Source of the DNA: Gordonia westfalica
GTDB taxonomy: Bacteria > Actinomycetota > Actinomycetes > Mycobacteriales > Mycobacteriaceae
Reading direction: 5' to 3'
Assembly: GCF_900105725.1 (NCBI RefSeq)
Contig: NZ_FNLM01000036.1
Coordinates: 682,001 to 746,000, forward strand
DNA length: 64,000 nt
The notes under the pieces: model-generated
Told to the model about the DNA's origin: nothing
The model's database searches: none
What the model saw: the letters and a program-made list of their open reading frames with translations, nothing else
Program-made: the position numbers and the translations under genes
In this document: positions 34,996-43,817 of the stretch, one piece after another
Position numbering within the stretch: the stretch's first letter is position 1
Layout: every line of letters begins with the position of its first letter

Positions 34996-35834
34996 TGGCT
35001 TTTCGTCCACATCCCGAACGTCGGCCGGTCCTCGTCGCCGGTGCGTCGTCGGGCATCGGTGCGGCCACCGCCGAACACCTCGCCGCGGCAGGCCATCCGG
35101 TGGCCCTGGCCGCCCGCCGCGTCGAGAAGCTGCAGGAGCTGGCCGACAAGATCATCGCCGCGGGCGGCGAGGCGGTCGCCGTGCCTCTCGACGTGACCGA
35201 CGAACAATCCGTGATCGACTGCGTCGCCAAGGCGGAGGCGGCACTCGGCGAACTCGAGATCGTGGTCGCCGGTGCCGGCGACCTCGCGGTCGGCCTCTCC
35301 TACCAGACCGGTCCGGAGCATTTCGCCGACCAGGTCAACATCCATCTCACCGGCGCCTACCGCATCTACCGGGCGGTCATTGGCGGCATGATCGACCGTG
35401 CGCGTGGCGATTTCGTGTTCATCGGCTCCGACGTCGCACTGCATCCCCGGCCCTGGTCGTCGGCATATGTCGCCGCGAAGTCGGGCATCGACGGCTTGGT
35501 GGCGACGATCCAGCTCGAACTCGAGGGCACCGGCGTGCGTGCGGGTGTGGTCCGCCCGGGACAGACCCTGACCGGCATGGGCATGAACCTCGACCCGAAG
35601 ACCACCGAGGACATGCTCAACGACTGGATCAAGCACGGTTTGGCGCGGCACGGCAATTTCCTCGAACCCGGACACATCGCGCTGGCGGTCGCCGCCATGG
35701 TGACGATGCCGCGGGGCTCGCACATGCGCGCGGTCGAGGTGGAGGCCGAAGGCGCCGTCTCCCGTGACCGCGACAGGTCCGGCAAGACACAGACAGACCC
35801 ACAGGCAACGAAGGACAAGGGGACCGATCAATGA
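34995..35834 (+). CDS. short-chain dehydrogenase between the two P450 genes
   Basis: A 279-residue SDR. VAGASSGIGAAT is the cofactor loop, AARR after beta-2 favours NADP(H), and YVAAK is the active site. TGATG couples it to the P450 upstream and its stop overlaps the CYP51 start (ATGA). It corresponds to Rv0765c. The last 25 residues are polar and look disordered. Confidence 0.88.
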   Translation: MAFRPHPERRPVLVAGASSGIGAATAEHLAAAGHPVALAARRVEKLQELADKIIAAGGEAVAVPLDVTDEQSVIDCVAKAEAALGELEIVVAGAGDLAVGLSYQTGPEHFADQVNIHLTGAYRIYRAVIGGMIDRARGDFVFIGSDVALHPRPWSSAYVAAKSGIDGLVATIQLELEGTGVRAGVVRPGQTLTGMGMNLDPKTTEDMLNDWIKHGLARHGNFLEPGHIALAVAAMVTMPRGSHMRAVEVEAEGAVSRDRDRSGKTQTDPQATKDKGTDQ

Positions 35835-37198
35835 CCGCGATCACCGAATCAGGCCTGAAGAAGCCGAATCGCGTTTCCGGCGGCGAAGGCGAACACGGCC
35901 ACCTCGACGAACTCGCCACCGACCCGCTGTCACTGTTCTGGCGCGTCCGCGAGGAGTGCGGCGACGTCGGCATGTTCCAGCTCGCCGACCGCGAGGTGGT
36001 GCTGGTGTCCGGGGCCGTGGCCAGCGAGGAGTTCTTCCGCGCTCCCGAGGAAGACCTCGACCAGGCGGCCGCCTACCCGTTCATGACACCGGTGTTCGGC
36101 GAGGGCGTCGTCTTCGACGCCAGCCCCGAGGAACGGTCCAAGGCGATTCACAACTCGGCCCTCAAGGGCGCCCACATGAAGCAGCATGCGGTGACGATCC
36201 CCAACGAGGTGGAACGCATCATCGCCCGGTGGGGCGACGAGGGTGAGATCGACCTGCTCGACTTCTTCTCCGAACTCACGCTGTACACCTCGTCGTCGTG
36301 CCTCATCGGACGCAAGTTCCGCGAGCGTCTGAACGCCCACATCGCCCACCTCTTCCACGACCTGGAGAAGGGCACCGACCCGATCGCGTACGTCGACTAC
36401 AAAGCCGACATCGAGAGTTTCCGCAAGCGCGACGAGGCGCGTGCCGAGCTGGTCGAGTTCATCCAGGGCGTGATGGACGAGCGCATGGCGAATCCGACTC
36501 AGGACAAAGAGGATCGCGACCTGATGGACGTGCTCGTCCAGGTCGGCTTCGACGCCAACACGGTCACCGGCATGTTCATCTCGATGATGTTCGCCGGCCA
36601 CCACACGACGTCGGGGACCGCCGCGTGGACGCTGATCGAGTTGCTGCGCAACCCGGACTACATGGCGCGCGTCTACGACGAACTCGACGAGATCTACGGC
36701 GACACCCCGGACGGTGAGCGCCCCGAGTACACCTTCGCCCACACCCGGCAGATGCCGCAGCTCGAGAACGCCCTCAAGGAAGCACTCCGCCTCCACCCGC
36801 CGCTGATCATCCTGATGCGCGTGGTGCAGAAGGACTTCCACGTCGAGGACTACGAGATCTCCGCCGGCCAGTCGATCGCGGTGTCGCCGGCGATCTCGAA
36901 CCGCCTGCCCGAGGATTTCCCGGATGCGGACACCTTCGACCCCGACCGGTACGACAAGCCGCGCCAGGAGGATCTTGTCAACCGCTGGACCTGGATTCCG
37001 TTCGGCGCGGGCCGGCATCGTTGCGTCGGTGCGCAGTTCGCGATCATGCAGCTCAAGGCGATCTTCTCGGTGCTGTTCCAGAACTACGAGTTCGAGATGT
37101 TGCAGCCCCCCGAGAGCTACCAGAACGACCACTCGAAGATGGTCGTTCAGCTGCAACAACCGTGCCGCGTTGCCTACCGTAAGCGTCAGGACCGCTGA
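35831..37198 (+). CDS. cyp51: CYP51, sterol 14-alpha-demethylase
   Basis: A 455-residue P450 that matches bacterial CYP51 throughout: RVSGGEGEHGHLDEL, ECGDVGMFQLADREVVLVSG, AYPFMTPVFGEGVVFDASPE, I-helix MMFAGHHTTSGTA, HPPLIILMRV and heme loop FGAGRHRCVGAQFAIMQ. It removes the 14-alpha methyl of sterols in three oxidations. It sits in ATGA overlap with the SDR and TGATG overlap with the ferredoxin, as in M. tuberculosis Rv0763c-Rv0766c. Confidence 0.96.
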   Translation: MTAITESGLKKPNRVSGGEGEHGHLDELATDPLSLFWRVREECGDVGMFQLADREVVLVSGAVASEEFFRAPEEDLDQAAAYPFMTPVFGEGVVFDASPEERSKAIHNSALKGAHMKQHAVTIPNEVERIIARWGDEGEIDLLDFFSELTLYTSSSCLIGRKFRERLNAHIAHLFHDLEKGTDPIAYVDYKADIESFRKRDEARAELVEFIQGVMDERMANPTQDKEDRDLMDVLVQVGFDANTVTGMFISMMFAGHHTTSGTAAWTLIELLRNPDYMARVYDELDEIYGDTPDGERPEYTFAHTRQMPQLENALKEALRLHPPLIILMRVVQKDFHVEDYEISAGQSIAVSPAISNRLPEDFPDADTFDPDRYDKPRQEDLVNRWTWIPFGAGRHRCVGAQFAIMQLKAIFSVLFQNYEFEMLQPPESYQNDHSKMVVQLQQPCRVAYRKRQDR

Positions 37199-37395
37199 TG
37201 CGTGTCGAGGTCGATCTGGATCTGTGCCAGGGGCACGGAATGTGCGAGCTGGAGGCCCCGGAGGTCTTCGCTGCGAAGACCGACCATGTCGAGATCCTCG
37301 ACGAGAATCCCGACGAATCCCGGCGCGCCGAGGTCGAGGCGGCCGTGCAGTACTGCCCGACGCAAGCGTTGCGTCTCATCGAAGATGACGAGTGA
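37198..37395 (+). CDS. [3Fe-4S] ferredoxin partner of CYP51
   Basis: A 65-residue ferredoxin with three cluster cysteines: LCQGHGMCE supplies two (His replaces the second Cys of a 4Fe motif) and QYCPTQAL the third. Such ferredoxins pass electrons to actinobacterial P450s. It overlaps the CYP51 stop. It corresponds to Rv0763c. Confidence 0.94.
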   Translation: MRVEVDLDLCQGHGMCELEAPEVFAAKTDHVEILDENPDESRRAEVEAAVQYCPTQALRLIEDDE

Positions 37396-37406
37396 AGGTG
37401 GAACAC

Positions 37407-37952
37407 ATGTCTTTTGATCGTGCCGAACTGGAAGAGATGAAGGAGCGGTGGCTCGCCGCCAACATCGAGGCAGAGAAGGCGGGGGACTGGAAGCCCCTCG
37501 CCGAGTTCTACACCGAGGACGCCACCTACGGCTGGAACTACGGCCCCAAGAAGGACTTCATGGCCGTCGGTCGCGACGAGATCCGCGATCTCGCGCTCGG
37601 CCAGGAGATGGAGGGCCTCGAGGGCTGGGAGTACCCGTATCAGTCGTGGGTGATCGACGAGACGACCGGCGACATGATCGGCCTCTGGAAGCAGGTCAAC
37701 GAGGGTACCCGCGACGACGGCAGTCACTATGCGCTCGAGGGCATTCAGGGCAGCTGGTTCAAGTACGGCGGCAACTTCCAGTTCTCCTGGCAGCGGGACT
37801 TCTTCGACTACGGCAACGTCTCCGCCCTGTTCATCGAGATGATGAAGAACAACGCGATGAGCGACGGGATGCTCAAGCGGGTCGAGAAGGCGGCGCCGGG
37901 AAATCTGCCGGGGTGGTACGACTTCGGTAAGGCCCCCGTGGCGATCTGGTGA
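37407..37952 (+). CDS. SnoaL/NTF2-like protein of the CYP51 operon
   Basis: A 181-residue alpha+beta cone-fold protein (WLAANIEAEKAGDWKPLAEF, YTEDATYGWNYGPK). The family includes steroid-binding isomerase-like proteins. ATG at 37407 is preceded by AAGGTGG; a GTG at 37392 overlaps the ferredoxin stop and would add 5 residues. It occupies the place of a small conserved gene near the ferredoxin in M. tuberculosis. Steroid binding is an inference from context. Confidence 0.75.
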   Translation: MSFDRAELEEMKERWLAANIEAEKAGDWKPLAEFYTEDATYGWNYGPKKDFMAVGRDEIRDLALGQEMEGLEGWEYPYQSWVIDETTGDMIGLWKQVNEGTRDDGSHYALEGIQGSWFKYGGNFQFSWQRDFFDYGNVSALFIEMMKNNAMSDGMLKRVEKAAPGNLPGWYDFGKAPVAIW

Positions 37953-37958
37953 TCTGAC

Positions 37959-39227
37959 ATGACTCCCACAGCCCCGGCCTATCAAGGTCTGAGTCAACAA
38001 CAGCTCGCCGTCCTGGTACCCGAACTCCTGCTGTCCGGCCAGATGATCGACCGGAGCGGGATGGCCCATCTCATCGGCGCCTTCGGGCGAGAGGTGATGG
38101 GCAAGATCGCCATCGAGGAATGGATGGCCGCGAGTCCGGTCTACACACACCGGATCCGGACCGCGCTCGGAGTCGACGGTGACGGCGTCGAGGACATGTT
38201 CAAATGCCTTCAACTCGACATCGGCGCACCGCCACAGTTCATGGACTTCCGGTTCCGGGTCGACGACAGGTATCACGGGTCGTTCGTCCTCGATCATTGC
38301 GGCGCACTTCTCGACGTCGAACCACTCGGTGACGACTACGTCACCACGATGTGCCACGACATCGAGGACCCGACCTTCGACGCCACGGCCATCGCGACCA
38401 ACCGCCGGGCGCGTATCCGGCCGGTGCATCGTCCGCCTCGACGCCCCGTCGACCGGACCCCGCACTGCGAGTGGACGGTCACCATCGAAGCCGATCGGGA
38501 CGAGCTACCCCTGCCGCCCGACGCCGAGGAGATGTTCGGCACCCGGGCGGGACAGATTGCTCTGTCCGCGATCGATGCCTCGGCAACCGATGGCTGGGTC
38601 GACTATCGCGGTCCCCTCGTCGAGGATCTGCAGTTCGCCGAGTGGTCCCTTTCGACGCTGGTACGGATCGCCGAAGAGGTTGCGCTGCAACATCAGCTGC
38701 TGTCCCTCGGCTTCCTGATCAGTCTGCGCAGGTATGCGGAAACCGACGAGCAGGTGGTCGAGATCTTCCGCAAGCAGCTGATCGGGATCGCGGGATTGGC
38801 GGCGGATCGCATTCGCGCAGCCCTCGACCTCCCTGCCGACGCCGAAGGTCTCGCCCGCGTGCTGGCCCTGCATCCGTGCTTCGGTCCGGCGCAGTACACC
38901 GGCCTGACCGCGACCGCCGACGGCGACACCGTCGTCATCAGGCTGCCGCGGGACTCCGACGCGGTGACCGACGGTGGCTGGATGTCGATCATCACCCCTG
39001 ATCATCTCGAACCGCTGCAGGCGGCTGCGACGGCCGTGAGTTCCTACCTGAACGTCGAGGGCGCCATCGAGACCGACGATGCGCTCGAGATCCGGATCGC
39101 CACGTCGGACACGGCACAGAAGGAGAGCGGCGAGGTGGCGATCGCCCGATTCAGCGGCGGCGCGAGTTTCGAGTTCGTCGACCGCGGCCGTTCGATCCCG
39201 ATCACCCCGGTGGGTAGTTCGACGTGA
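37959..39227 (+). CDS. conserved hypothetical protein in the CYP51 operon
   Basis: A 422-residue soluble protein without signal peptide or membrane segment that I cannot assign. The N-terminal half has HLIGAFGREVMGKIAIEEWM and a Cys/His/Asp-rich stretch (DHCGALLDVEP, TMCHDIEDPTFD) that looks metal-binding or like a hydrolase fold. The C-terminal half is mixed helix/sheet ending DRGRSIPITPV. It begins 6 bases after the NTF2-like gene and overlaps the next SDR (GTGA), so it is firmly in the operon. Confidence 0.7.
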   Translation: MTPTAPAYQGLSQQQLAVLVPELLLSGQMIDRSGMAHLIGAFGREVMGKIAIEEWMAASPVYTHRIRTALGVDGDGVEDMFKCLQLDIGAPPQFMDFRFRVDDRYHGSFVLDHCGALLDVEPLGDDYVTTMCHDIEDPTFDATAIATNRRARIRPVHRPPRRPVDRTPHCEWTVTIEADRDELPLPPDAEEMFGTRAGQIALSAIDASATDGWVDYRGPLVEDLQFAEWSLSTLVRIAEEVALQHQLLSLGFLISLRRYAETDEQVVEIFRKQLIGIAGLAADRIRAALDLPADAEGLARVLALHPCFGPAQYTGLTATADGDTVVIRLPRDSDAVTDGGWMSIITPDHLEPLQAAATAVSSYLNVEGAIETDDALEIRIATSDTAQKESGEVAIARFSGGASFEFVDRGRSIPITPVGSST

Positions 39228-40117
39228 TCGGTGACGCGGGCTGGTCGCCGGGTGCCGCAGGGCTCGGCGGCCGGGTTGCAGTGGTCGCCGGAGCGACCCG
39301 TGGCATCGGCCTCGCGGTGACGTACGCCCTCGCCGGGCAAGGGGTTTCGGTCGTCGTGAACGGCCGCGACGAGAGCGCGCTGGAGGAGACCGTCGCGGAG
39401 ATCCGCGGCGGGGGAGGCCAAGCCGTCGGCGTCCGCGGCTCGGCCGGTGACGACGGCGTCGCCCAGAAGATGGTCGATGTCGCGCTCGCCGAATTCGGTG
39501 CGCTGGACATCGCCATCAACTGTGCCGGAATCGCCGAACCCCCGGGTTCGACGGTGCTGACGATCGCTCCCGACGAGTTCCGGGCCCAGGTGGACGCCCA
39601 CCTCATGAGTGCCTTTCATCTCCTCCAGGCCGCGGGACGCGTGTTCGTCGAGCAGGGATCGGGGGCGATCGTCCTCACCGGGTCGGCCGCATCCCTCGGA
39701 ATGTTCGGCGGCAGCGGCTATCCCGCGGCGAAAGGCGGCGTAAATGCGCTGGCCCTCGCCGCGGCGGCGGACCTCGCCGACCACCATGTGCGCGTCAACG
39801 TCGTGATGCCCGGCGCCAAATCGCGGTTGTCGACCGGTGACGACTACATCGCCCACATCGAGGGTCTGCATCGTCGGGGGATTCTCGATGACCTGACCCG
39901 CGACGCGGCACTGGACCCGGCCCCGCCGGAGTACGTGGCGCCCCTGTACGTCTTCCTCGCCAGCGACGCCGCCGAGCACATCACCGGCAACATCTTCAGC
40001 GCCGCAGGTGGTTTCATCGGCCGGTTCGAGGCACAGCAGGCGAGTTTCGTCGCCTACCGCGACCACAAGGACACCTCGCCGTACAGCCTCGAGGAACTGG
40101 CCGAGCTACTCGGGTGA
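39224..40117 (+). CDS. short-chain dehydrogenase closing the CYP51 operon
   Basis: A 297-residue SDR. VAGATRGIGLAV is the cofactor loop, VVVNGRDESA the beta-2 end, NCAGIAEP and the active site YPAAK follow. GTG start overlaps the preceding stop. A 25-residue C-terminal extension after GGFIGRFEAQQ is unusual for classical SDRs and resembles that of steroid-type members. Confidence 0.86.
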   Translation: MIGDAGWSPGAAGLGGRVAVVAGATRGIGLAVTYALAGQGVSVVVNGRDESALEETVAEIRGGGGQAVGVRGSAGDDGVAQKMVDVALAEFGALDIAINCAGIAEPPGSTVLTIAPDEFRAQVDAHLMSAFHLLQAAGRVFVEQGSGAIVLTGSAASLGMFGGSGYPAAKGGVNALALAAAADLADHHVRVNVVMPGAKSRLSTGDDYIAHIEGLHRRGILDDLTRDAALDPAPPEYVAPLYVFLASDAAEHITGNIFSAAGGFIGRFEAQQASFVAYRDHKDTSPYSLEELAELLG

Positions 40118-40131
40118 GTGTCGCTCCCTGA

Positions 40132-40159
40132 GGTGTGAGCGGAGCGAGCCACGAAGGGT
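40132..40159. repeat. REP-like single unit D
   Basis: CGCTCCCTGAGGTGTGAGCG continues into GAGCGAGCCACGAAGGG. It ends the CYP51 operon and borders the left half of the split IS110 element. Confidence 0.75.
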
Positions 40160-40455
40160 TGCCGACGTCGACTCGCCAGGCCTAATGGGGGTGGGTCGGT
40201 GGTCTTTTCCCGTGGTGGAGGGGATGCTGGTCGTGTGAGCCTGCCCGGTCGGTGACCACTCGCTGGGCCTGAAACGGTTGGCGGATTTCTACTCGAAGAC
40301 CGTGCCCGGCCGGGCGGGATCACCTCGCAGAACGCTACTGGGATGTCGTGCCCCCGCACCTGTGGGTGAGCACTGATCCATTAGGCCGCGTGAGAGGGGA
40401 TCCTCGGGCTCACATCGCAACTACTCGCTAGGAGGAGACGAGGTGAGCGTTCGAC
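40160..40455 (+). other. non-coding left end of a second IS110 element (guide RNA candidate)
   Basis: No gene is seen in these 296 bases before the IS110 transposase remnant. In IS110-group elements the guide RNA is encoded upstream of the transposase, so this is where it would lie. The outer end of the element cannot be fixed. AGGAGGAGACGAGG lies shortly before the ATG at 40456. Confidence 0.4.
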
Positions 40456-40947
40456 ATGATCTTTGTGGGCAACGACTGGGCATCTGATCACCACGATGTG
40501 TGCGTGATGGATGAGACCGGCAGGGTCCTGGCCACTCGCCGATGTGCTGAGTCGGCGGCTGGTATGACCGCGTTACATGACTGCTCGCCCGGTTCGCCGA
40601 GGAACCCGAGCAGGTGGTGGTGGGTATCGAAACCGAACACGGCATGTGGGTGACCGCGCTGGTCGCTGCCGGCTACCAGGTGTATGCGATCAACCCCCGC
40701 TCGGTCTCCCGCTATCGCGATCGCCATCATGTCAGTGGCACCAAATCCGATAAGGCCGATGCGAAAATGCTGGCCGATCTGGTGCGTGCCGACCGCCACA
40801 ACCATCTACTCATCGCCGACGACAGTATTGAAGCCGATGCGATCCGGGTGATGGCGCGCACCCACCAGAATCTGGTCTGGGCCCGCTCGGCCCACCAAAA
40901 CGTGCTGCACGCCCAACTCCACGCCTACTACCCGGCCGCACTCGAGG
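40456..40947 (+). pseudogene. 5' part of an IS110-family transposase, frameshifted and truncated
   Basis: The start MIFVGNDWASDHHDVCVMDE is the IS110 RuvC-like N-terminus. A one-base deletion near 40580 moves the frame; it continues as LLARFAEEPEQVVVGIETEH and TKSDKADAKMLADLVR, a DEDD core motif. The gene is cut at 40947 by the IS3 element. The matching 3' part lies 17.2 kb away at 58167-58449, and about 140 middle residues are missing. Confidence 0.85.
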
Positions 40948-40999
40948 TGAACCGCCCCGGGTTTGTCGGAGGCTCTCGAACCTGTGATGGATGGAGAGT

Positions 41000-41317
41000 A
41001 TGGCAGCACCACGGAAGTACAGCGTTGAGCTGAAGGAGCGGGCGACGCGGATGGCGGTGGAAGCTCGCAAGGACCCGGCCACGCGGCCGGGGGCGCTCAA
41101 ACGGATCGGCGATCAACTCGGTGTGCACCCGGAGGCGCTGCGCACCTGGGTCAAGCAGGCCGAGATCGATGGCGGCGTTCGACCGGGTACCACGACCAGC
41201 GAGGCTGAACGGATCGCGCAGCTGGAACGCGAGAACCGTGAGCTGCGGCGGGCGAACGCGATCTTGAAGCAGGCCTCGGCTTTCTTTGCGGCGGAGATCG
41301 ACCGCCCACAGCGCTGA
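41000..41317 (+). CDS. IS3-family OrfA (copy C1)
   Basis: A 105-residue protein with helix-turn-helix RIGDQLGVHPEALRTWVKQA and a leucine-zipper-like C-terminus. ATG at 41000 follows GGAGAG; an upstream ATG at 40991 has no ribosome site. Confidence 0.85.
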   Translation: MAAPRKYSVELKERATRMAVEARKDPATRPGALKRIGDQLGVHPEALRTWVKQAEIDGGVRPGTTTSEAERIAQLERENRELRRANAILKQASAFFAAEIDRPQR

Positions 41318-41341
41318 TCGTGGAGTTCGTCGCCACTCATC

Positions 41342-42186
41342 GTGGCGAACACGCCAGTCGATCCGATCTGCGCGGCCTTGCGCGATACGGCCGCCCAGAT
41401 CGCTCCGTCCACGGTGCGAGCCCATCTGAGTTCTCGACGAGTCGAGGCGCCACGGGTGGTCGGTGACCGCGAGTTACTCGGCGAGATCCGCACCGTGCAT
41501 GCCGACAATCTCGGCGTCTACGGCGCCCGCAAAGTTCATGCCGAACTACGCAGGAAGGGTATCGGCGTGGCCCGATGCACCGTCGAACGATTGATGAAAG
41601 CTGATGGGCTGCAGGGGATAACGAGGCTGAAGACACGGAAGACCACGCACAGCGAGGGGGCCGAAACTCCGCAGCCGGCAGATCGTGTCGAGCGGCAGTT
41701 CACCGCGGCGGCACCCAACGCGCTGTGGGTGGCCGACCTGACCTACATCCGCACCCACTCGGGGTGGGTGTATGCCGCGTTCATCCTTGATGTCTTCTCG
41801 AGGATGGTCGTGGGCTGGCGGGTCTCGACCACCATGCACACCGACCTCGCACTCGACGCCCTGGACATGGGGTTGTGGGCTCGCTCGCGTGCCGGCCAGG
41901 ACGTGGCCGGGCTGATTCACCACTCCGACCGCGGAGTGCAGTATCGAGCGATCCGTTACACCGAACGCCTCGCCGAAGCCGACGCGGTGACTTCTGTTGG
42001 CTCTAAGGGCGATTCGTACGACAATGCGATGGCCGAGGCGTTCAACTCGCTGTTCAAGGCCGAATGCATCCGCAACCCAATCATGCGCCCTCGAGGTGGT
42101 TGGGGTGGTGTCGGTGAGGTCGAGATCGCCGTCGCCGAGTACATCGATTGGTTCAATCACCGCCGCCTGCACGGCGAGATCGGACA
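41342..42186 (+). pseudogene. IS3-family OrfB (copy C1), 3'-truncated
   Basis: The DDE core is present (LWVADLTYIRTHSGWVYAAF, HHSDRGVQYRA, NAMAEAFNSLFKAE) but the last 20 residues are replaced by read-through into island DNA. OrfB lies in the same frame as OrfA after its stop, not in the usual -1 frame, and must start at GTG 41342. The -1 frame carries LIVEFVATHRGEH and then loses the homology, so a one-base shift near 41355 is likely; both copies share it. Confidence 0.82.
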
Positions 42187-42221
42187 GGCAATCTACCTTA
42201 TGACGTATTTGCCGTTGCGGG

Positions 42222-42410
42222 TCAGCCCATCAGCTTCCCGCCATGCCCCCACTGCGCACGTGCCACGCCATGCAGCACAACCGTTGTGTCCGAGCCGATC
42301 TCGTCTCCGAGGACCTCCGACACCGCCTTCGTCAGTTCCGCCACCATGTCGGCGGCGAACTGCCGGTCGGTGAACCTGTCCTCGAAAAAGCTCGCTTCGA
42401 TGTATGGCAT
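42222..42410 (-). CDS. 4-oxalocrotonate tautomerase family protein
   Basis: A 62-residue protein beginning MPYIEASFFEDRFTDRQFAA. The proline exposed after Met removal is the catalytic base of the 4-OT family, and 62 residues is the normal length. It tautomerises dienol or keto-acid intermediates of ring-cleavage pathways. It lies at the left border of the island, 36 bases from the IS3 truncation point and 68 bases downstream of the amidohydrolase gene, in the same operon. Confidence 0.85.
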   Translation of the reverse strand: MPYIEASFFEDRFTDRQFAADMVAELTKAVSEVLGDEIGSDTTVVLHGVARAQWGHGGKLMG

Positions 42411-42478
42411 TTTCGCTATCTCCGTCTCGTTGCGTTCGTTGTATCACGCGCAACCGGGATTGGTTGTCGCGTTTAGAT

Positions 42479-43744
42479 CTACCTGGAATCCAGCTGGAGC
42501 ATTTGCGCCGATTCCGACAGATAGTCGGTGACATCCTGCCCGGCCCGCACCACGTTCTTGATCCCGGTCCGCAGCCGGGTGATGTCGCCGAGCACCTTCT
42601 CGTCGACGACCAGCGCATCGCCCATCGCACCGATGCGCAGCGTGCCCAGATCTCTTCGGTCGAGTAGGTCGGATGCAGTGGCGGTTGCGGTGGTGAGCGC
42701 CTCCGACACCGACATGCCGTGCTGCACGTACAGTTCCAGCTCGCGATGGTGTGCCCCGAACGGGCACAGCGTCCCGGACGAGTCGGTCCCCATCGCGATC
42801 TTGACCCCGGCTGCCCGTGCGATCGCGAAAGCCTCGATCGTCCGGTCATGGGCGTCCCGGAGACGTTCGACGCCTGCGGCGGACAGGCCCCGTGTGGTGC
42901 CCTCACGCTGGCACCAGTCGTTGAAGGCCATGGTGGGCACCAGGAACGTGCCGTGGCGCGCCATGTGGGCAGCACACTCCTCGTCGAGGTAGGAGCCGTG
43001 CTCGATGCTGTCGACTCCGGCTTCGAGGCTGCGTCGGATTCCCTCCAGCGACACAGCGTGCGCGGCCACTCGCAGGTCCATGTCATGTGCTTCGTCGACG
43101 ATGGCAGTGAGTTCGGCGACGCTGTAGTTGGGCCAGTGCGGCTGTTCTCCTTTTGACATCCCGCCGCTGGCCATGACCTTGATGAAGTCGGCGCCGCTAC
43201 GTGCCTGCAAGCGGACCATCTGTCGGCATGCATCGACGCCGTCAGCCGTATCCCATTCGCGCCGTTGCGTATACGGCGGGTAGAACAGGTCGCCGTGTCC
43301 GTTGGTCATGGTGATCCACCACGGGGCGACGACCAGGTTGGGGCCTACCATCAGCCCCCGGTCGACCATGTCGCGTAGCTCCACCTCGCCGACCCCGCGA
43401 TGCCCCATGCAGCGCAAGCTCGTGAAGCCGGCCCGCAGCGCCCGGAGTGAGTTGCGGTAGCCGTGGAGCAACTTCTCCGGGCCGGTCTTCTGGCCGCGGA
43501 AGACGTCGCTCGCCAGCACTCGGTCGGTGACCGAGTTGGTCGTCAGATGAACATGGCAGTCGACCAACCCGGGCAGTACCGCGTGACCTGTCGCATCGAG
43601 CCGCGGGGTACCGGGCGGAACGACGTCGGGCCGATGCTCTCCGACGTAGTCCACCCTGCCGCCCCTGATGTACAGCAGTCCGGACGCGTACCGCTCGTCT
43701 GCTCCCAGCCACACCAGGCCGTTCTCGATCGCAATGTCGTTCAT
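42479..43744 (-). CDS. metal-dependent amidohydrolase (imidazolonepropionase/prolidase type)
   Basis: A 421-residue amidohydrolase-superfamily enzyme. The first metal motif is GLVDCHVHLTT (about residue 65). A carboxylated-lysine candidate lies in ADFIKVMASGGMSKG, histidines in RVAAHAVSLEG and DSIEHGSYL, and the late Asp in AMGTDSSGTL. It hydrolyses C-N bonds of cyclic or linear amides. ATG at 43744 is preferred over a GTG two codons earlier. In the island it may cleave a formamide or amide made by ring opening. Confidence 0.87.
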   Translation of the reverse strand: MNDIAIENGLVWLGADERYASGLLYIRGGRVDYVGEHRPDVVPPGTPRLDATGHAVLPGLVDCHVHLTTNSVTDRVLASDVFRGQKTGPEKLLHGYRNSLRALRAGFTSLRCMGHRGVGEVELRDMVDRGLMVGPNLVVAPWWITMTNGHGDLFYPPYTQRREWDTADGVDACRQMVRLQARSGADFIKVMASGGMSKGEQPHWPNYSVAELTAIVDEAHDMDLRVAAHAVSLEGIRRSLEAGVDSIEHGSYLDEECAAHMARHGTFLVPTMAFNDWCQREGTTRGLSAAGVERLRDAHDRTIEAFAIARAAGVKIAMGTDSSGTLCPFGAHHRELELYVQHGMSVSEALTTATATASDLLDRRDLGTLRIGAMGDALVVDEKVLGDITRLRTGIKNVVRAGQDVTDYLSESAQMLQLDSR

Positions 43745-43817
43745 TTCCACTCACTCACTGTGCAGCACTGTCCGACAGGTGCTTTCCGTTCCGCCGGGAT
43801 TCAGGGTCACACAGATC

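Larger units (their letters stand above)
40948..42186 (+). mobile_element. IS3-family element C1 (IS6110-like), truncated at its right end
   Basis: Starts TGAACCGCCCCGGGTTTGTC, as copy C2 at 56799 does. The two are colinear (offset 15851) with a few base differences until 42186, after which C1 diverges into island DNA. C1 therefore lacks about 130 bp and its right inverted repeat. OrfA resembles that of IS6110 (PGTTTSEAERIAQLERENRE, RANAILKQASAFFAAEID). Confidence 0.9.
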
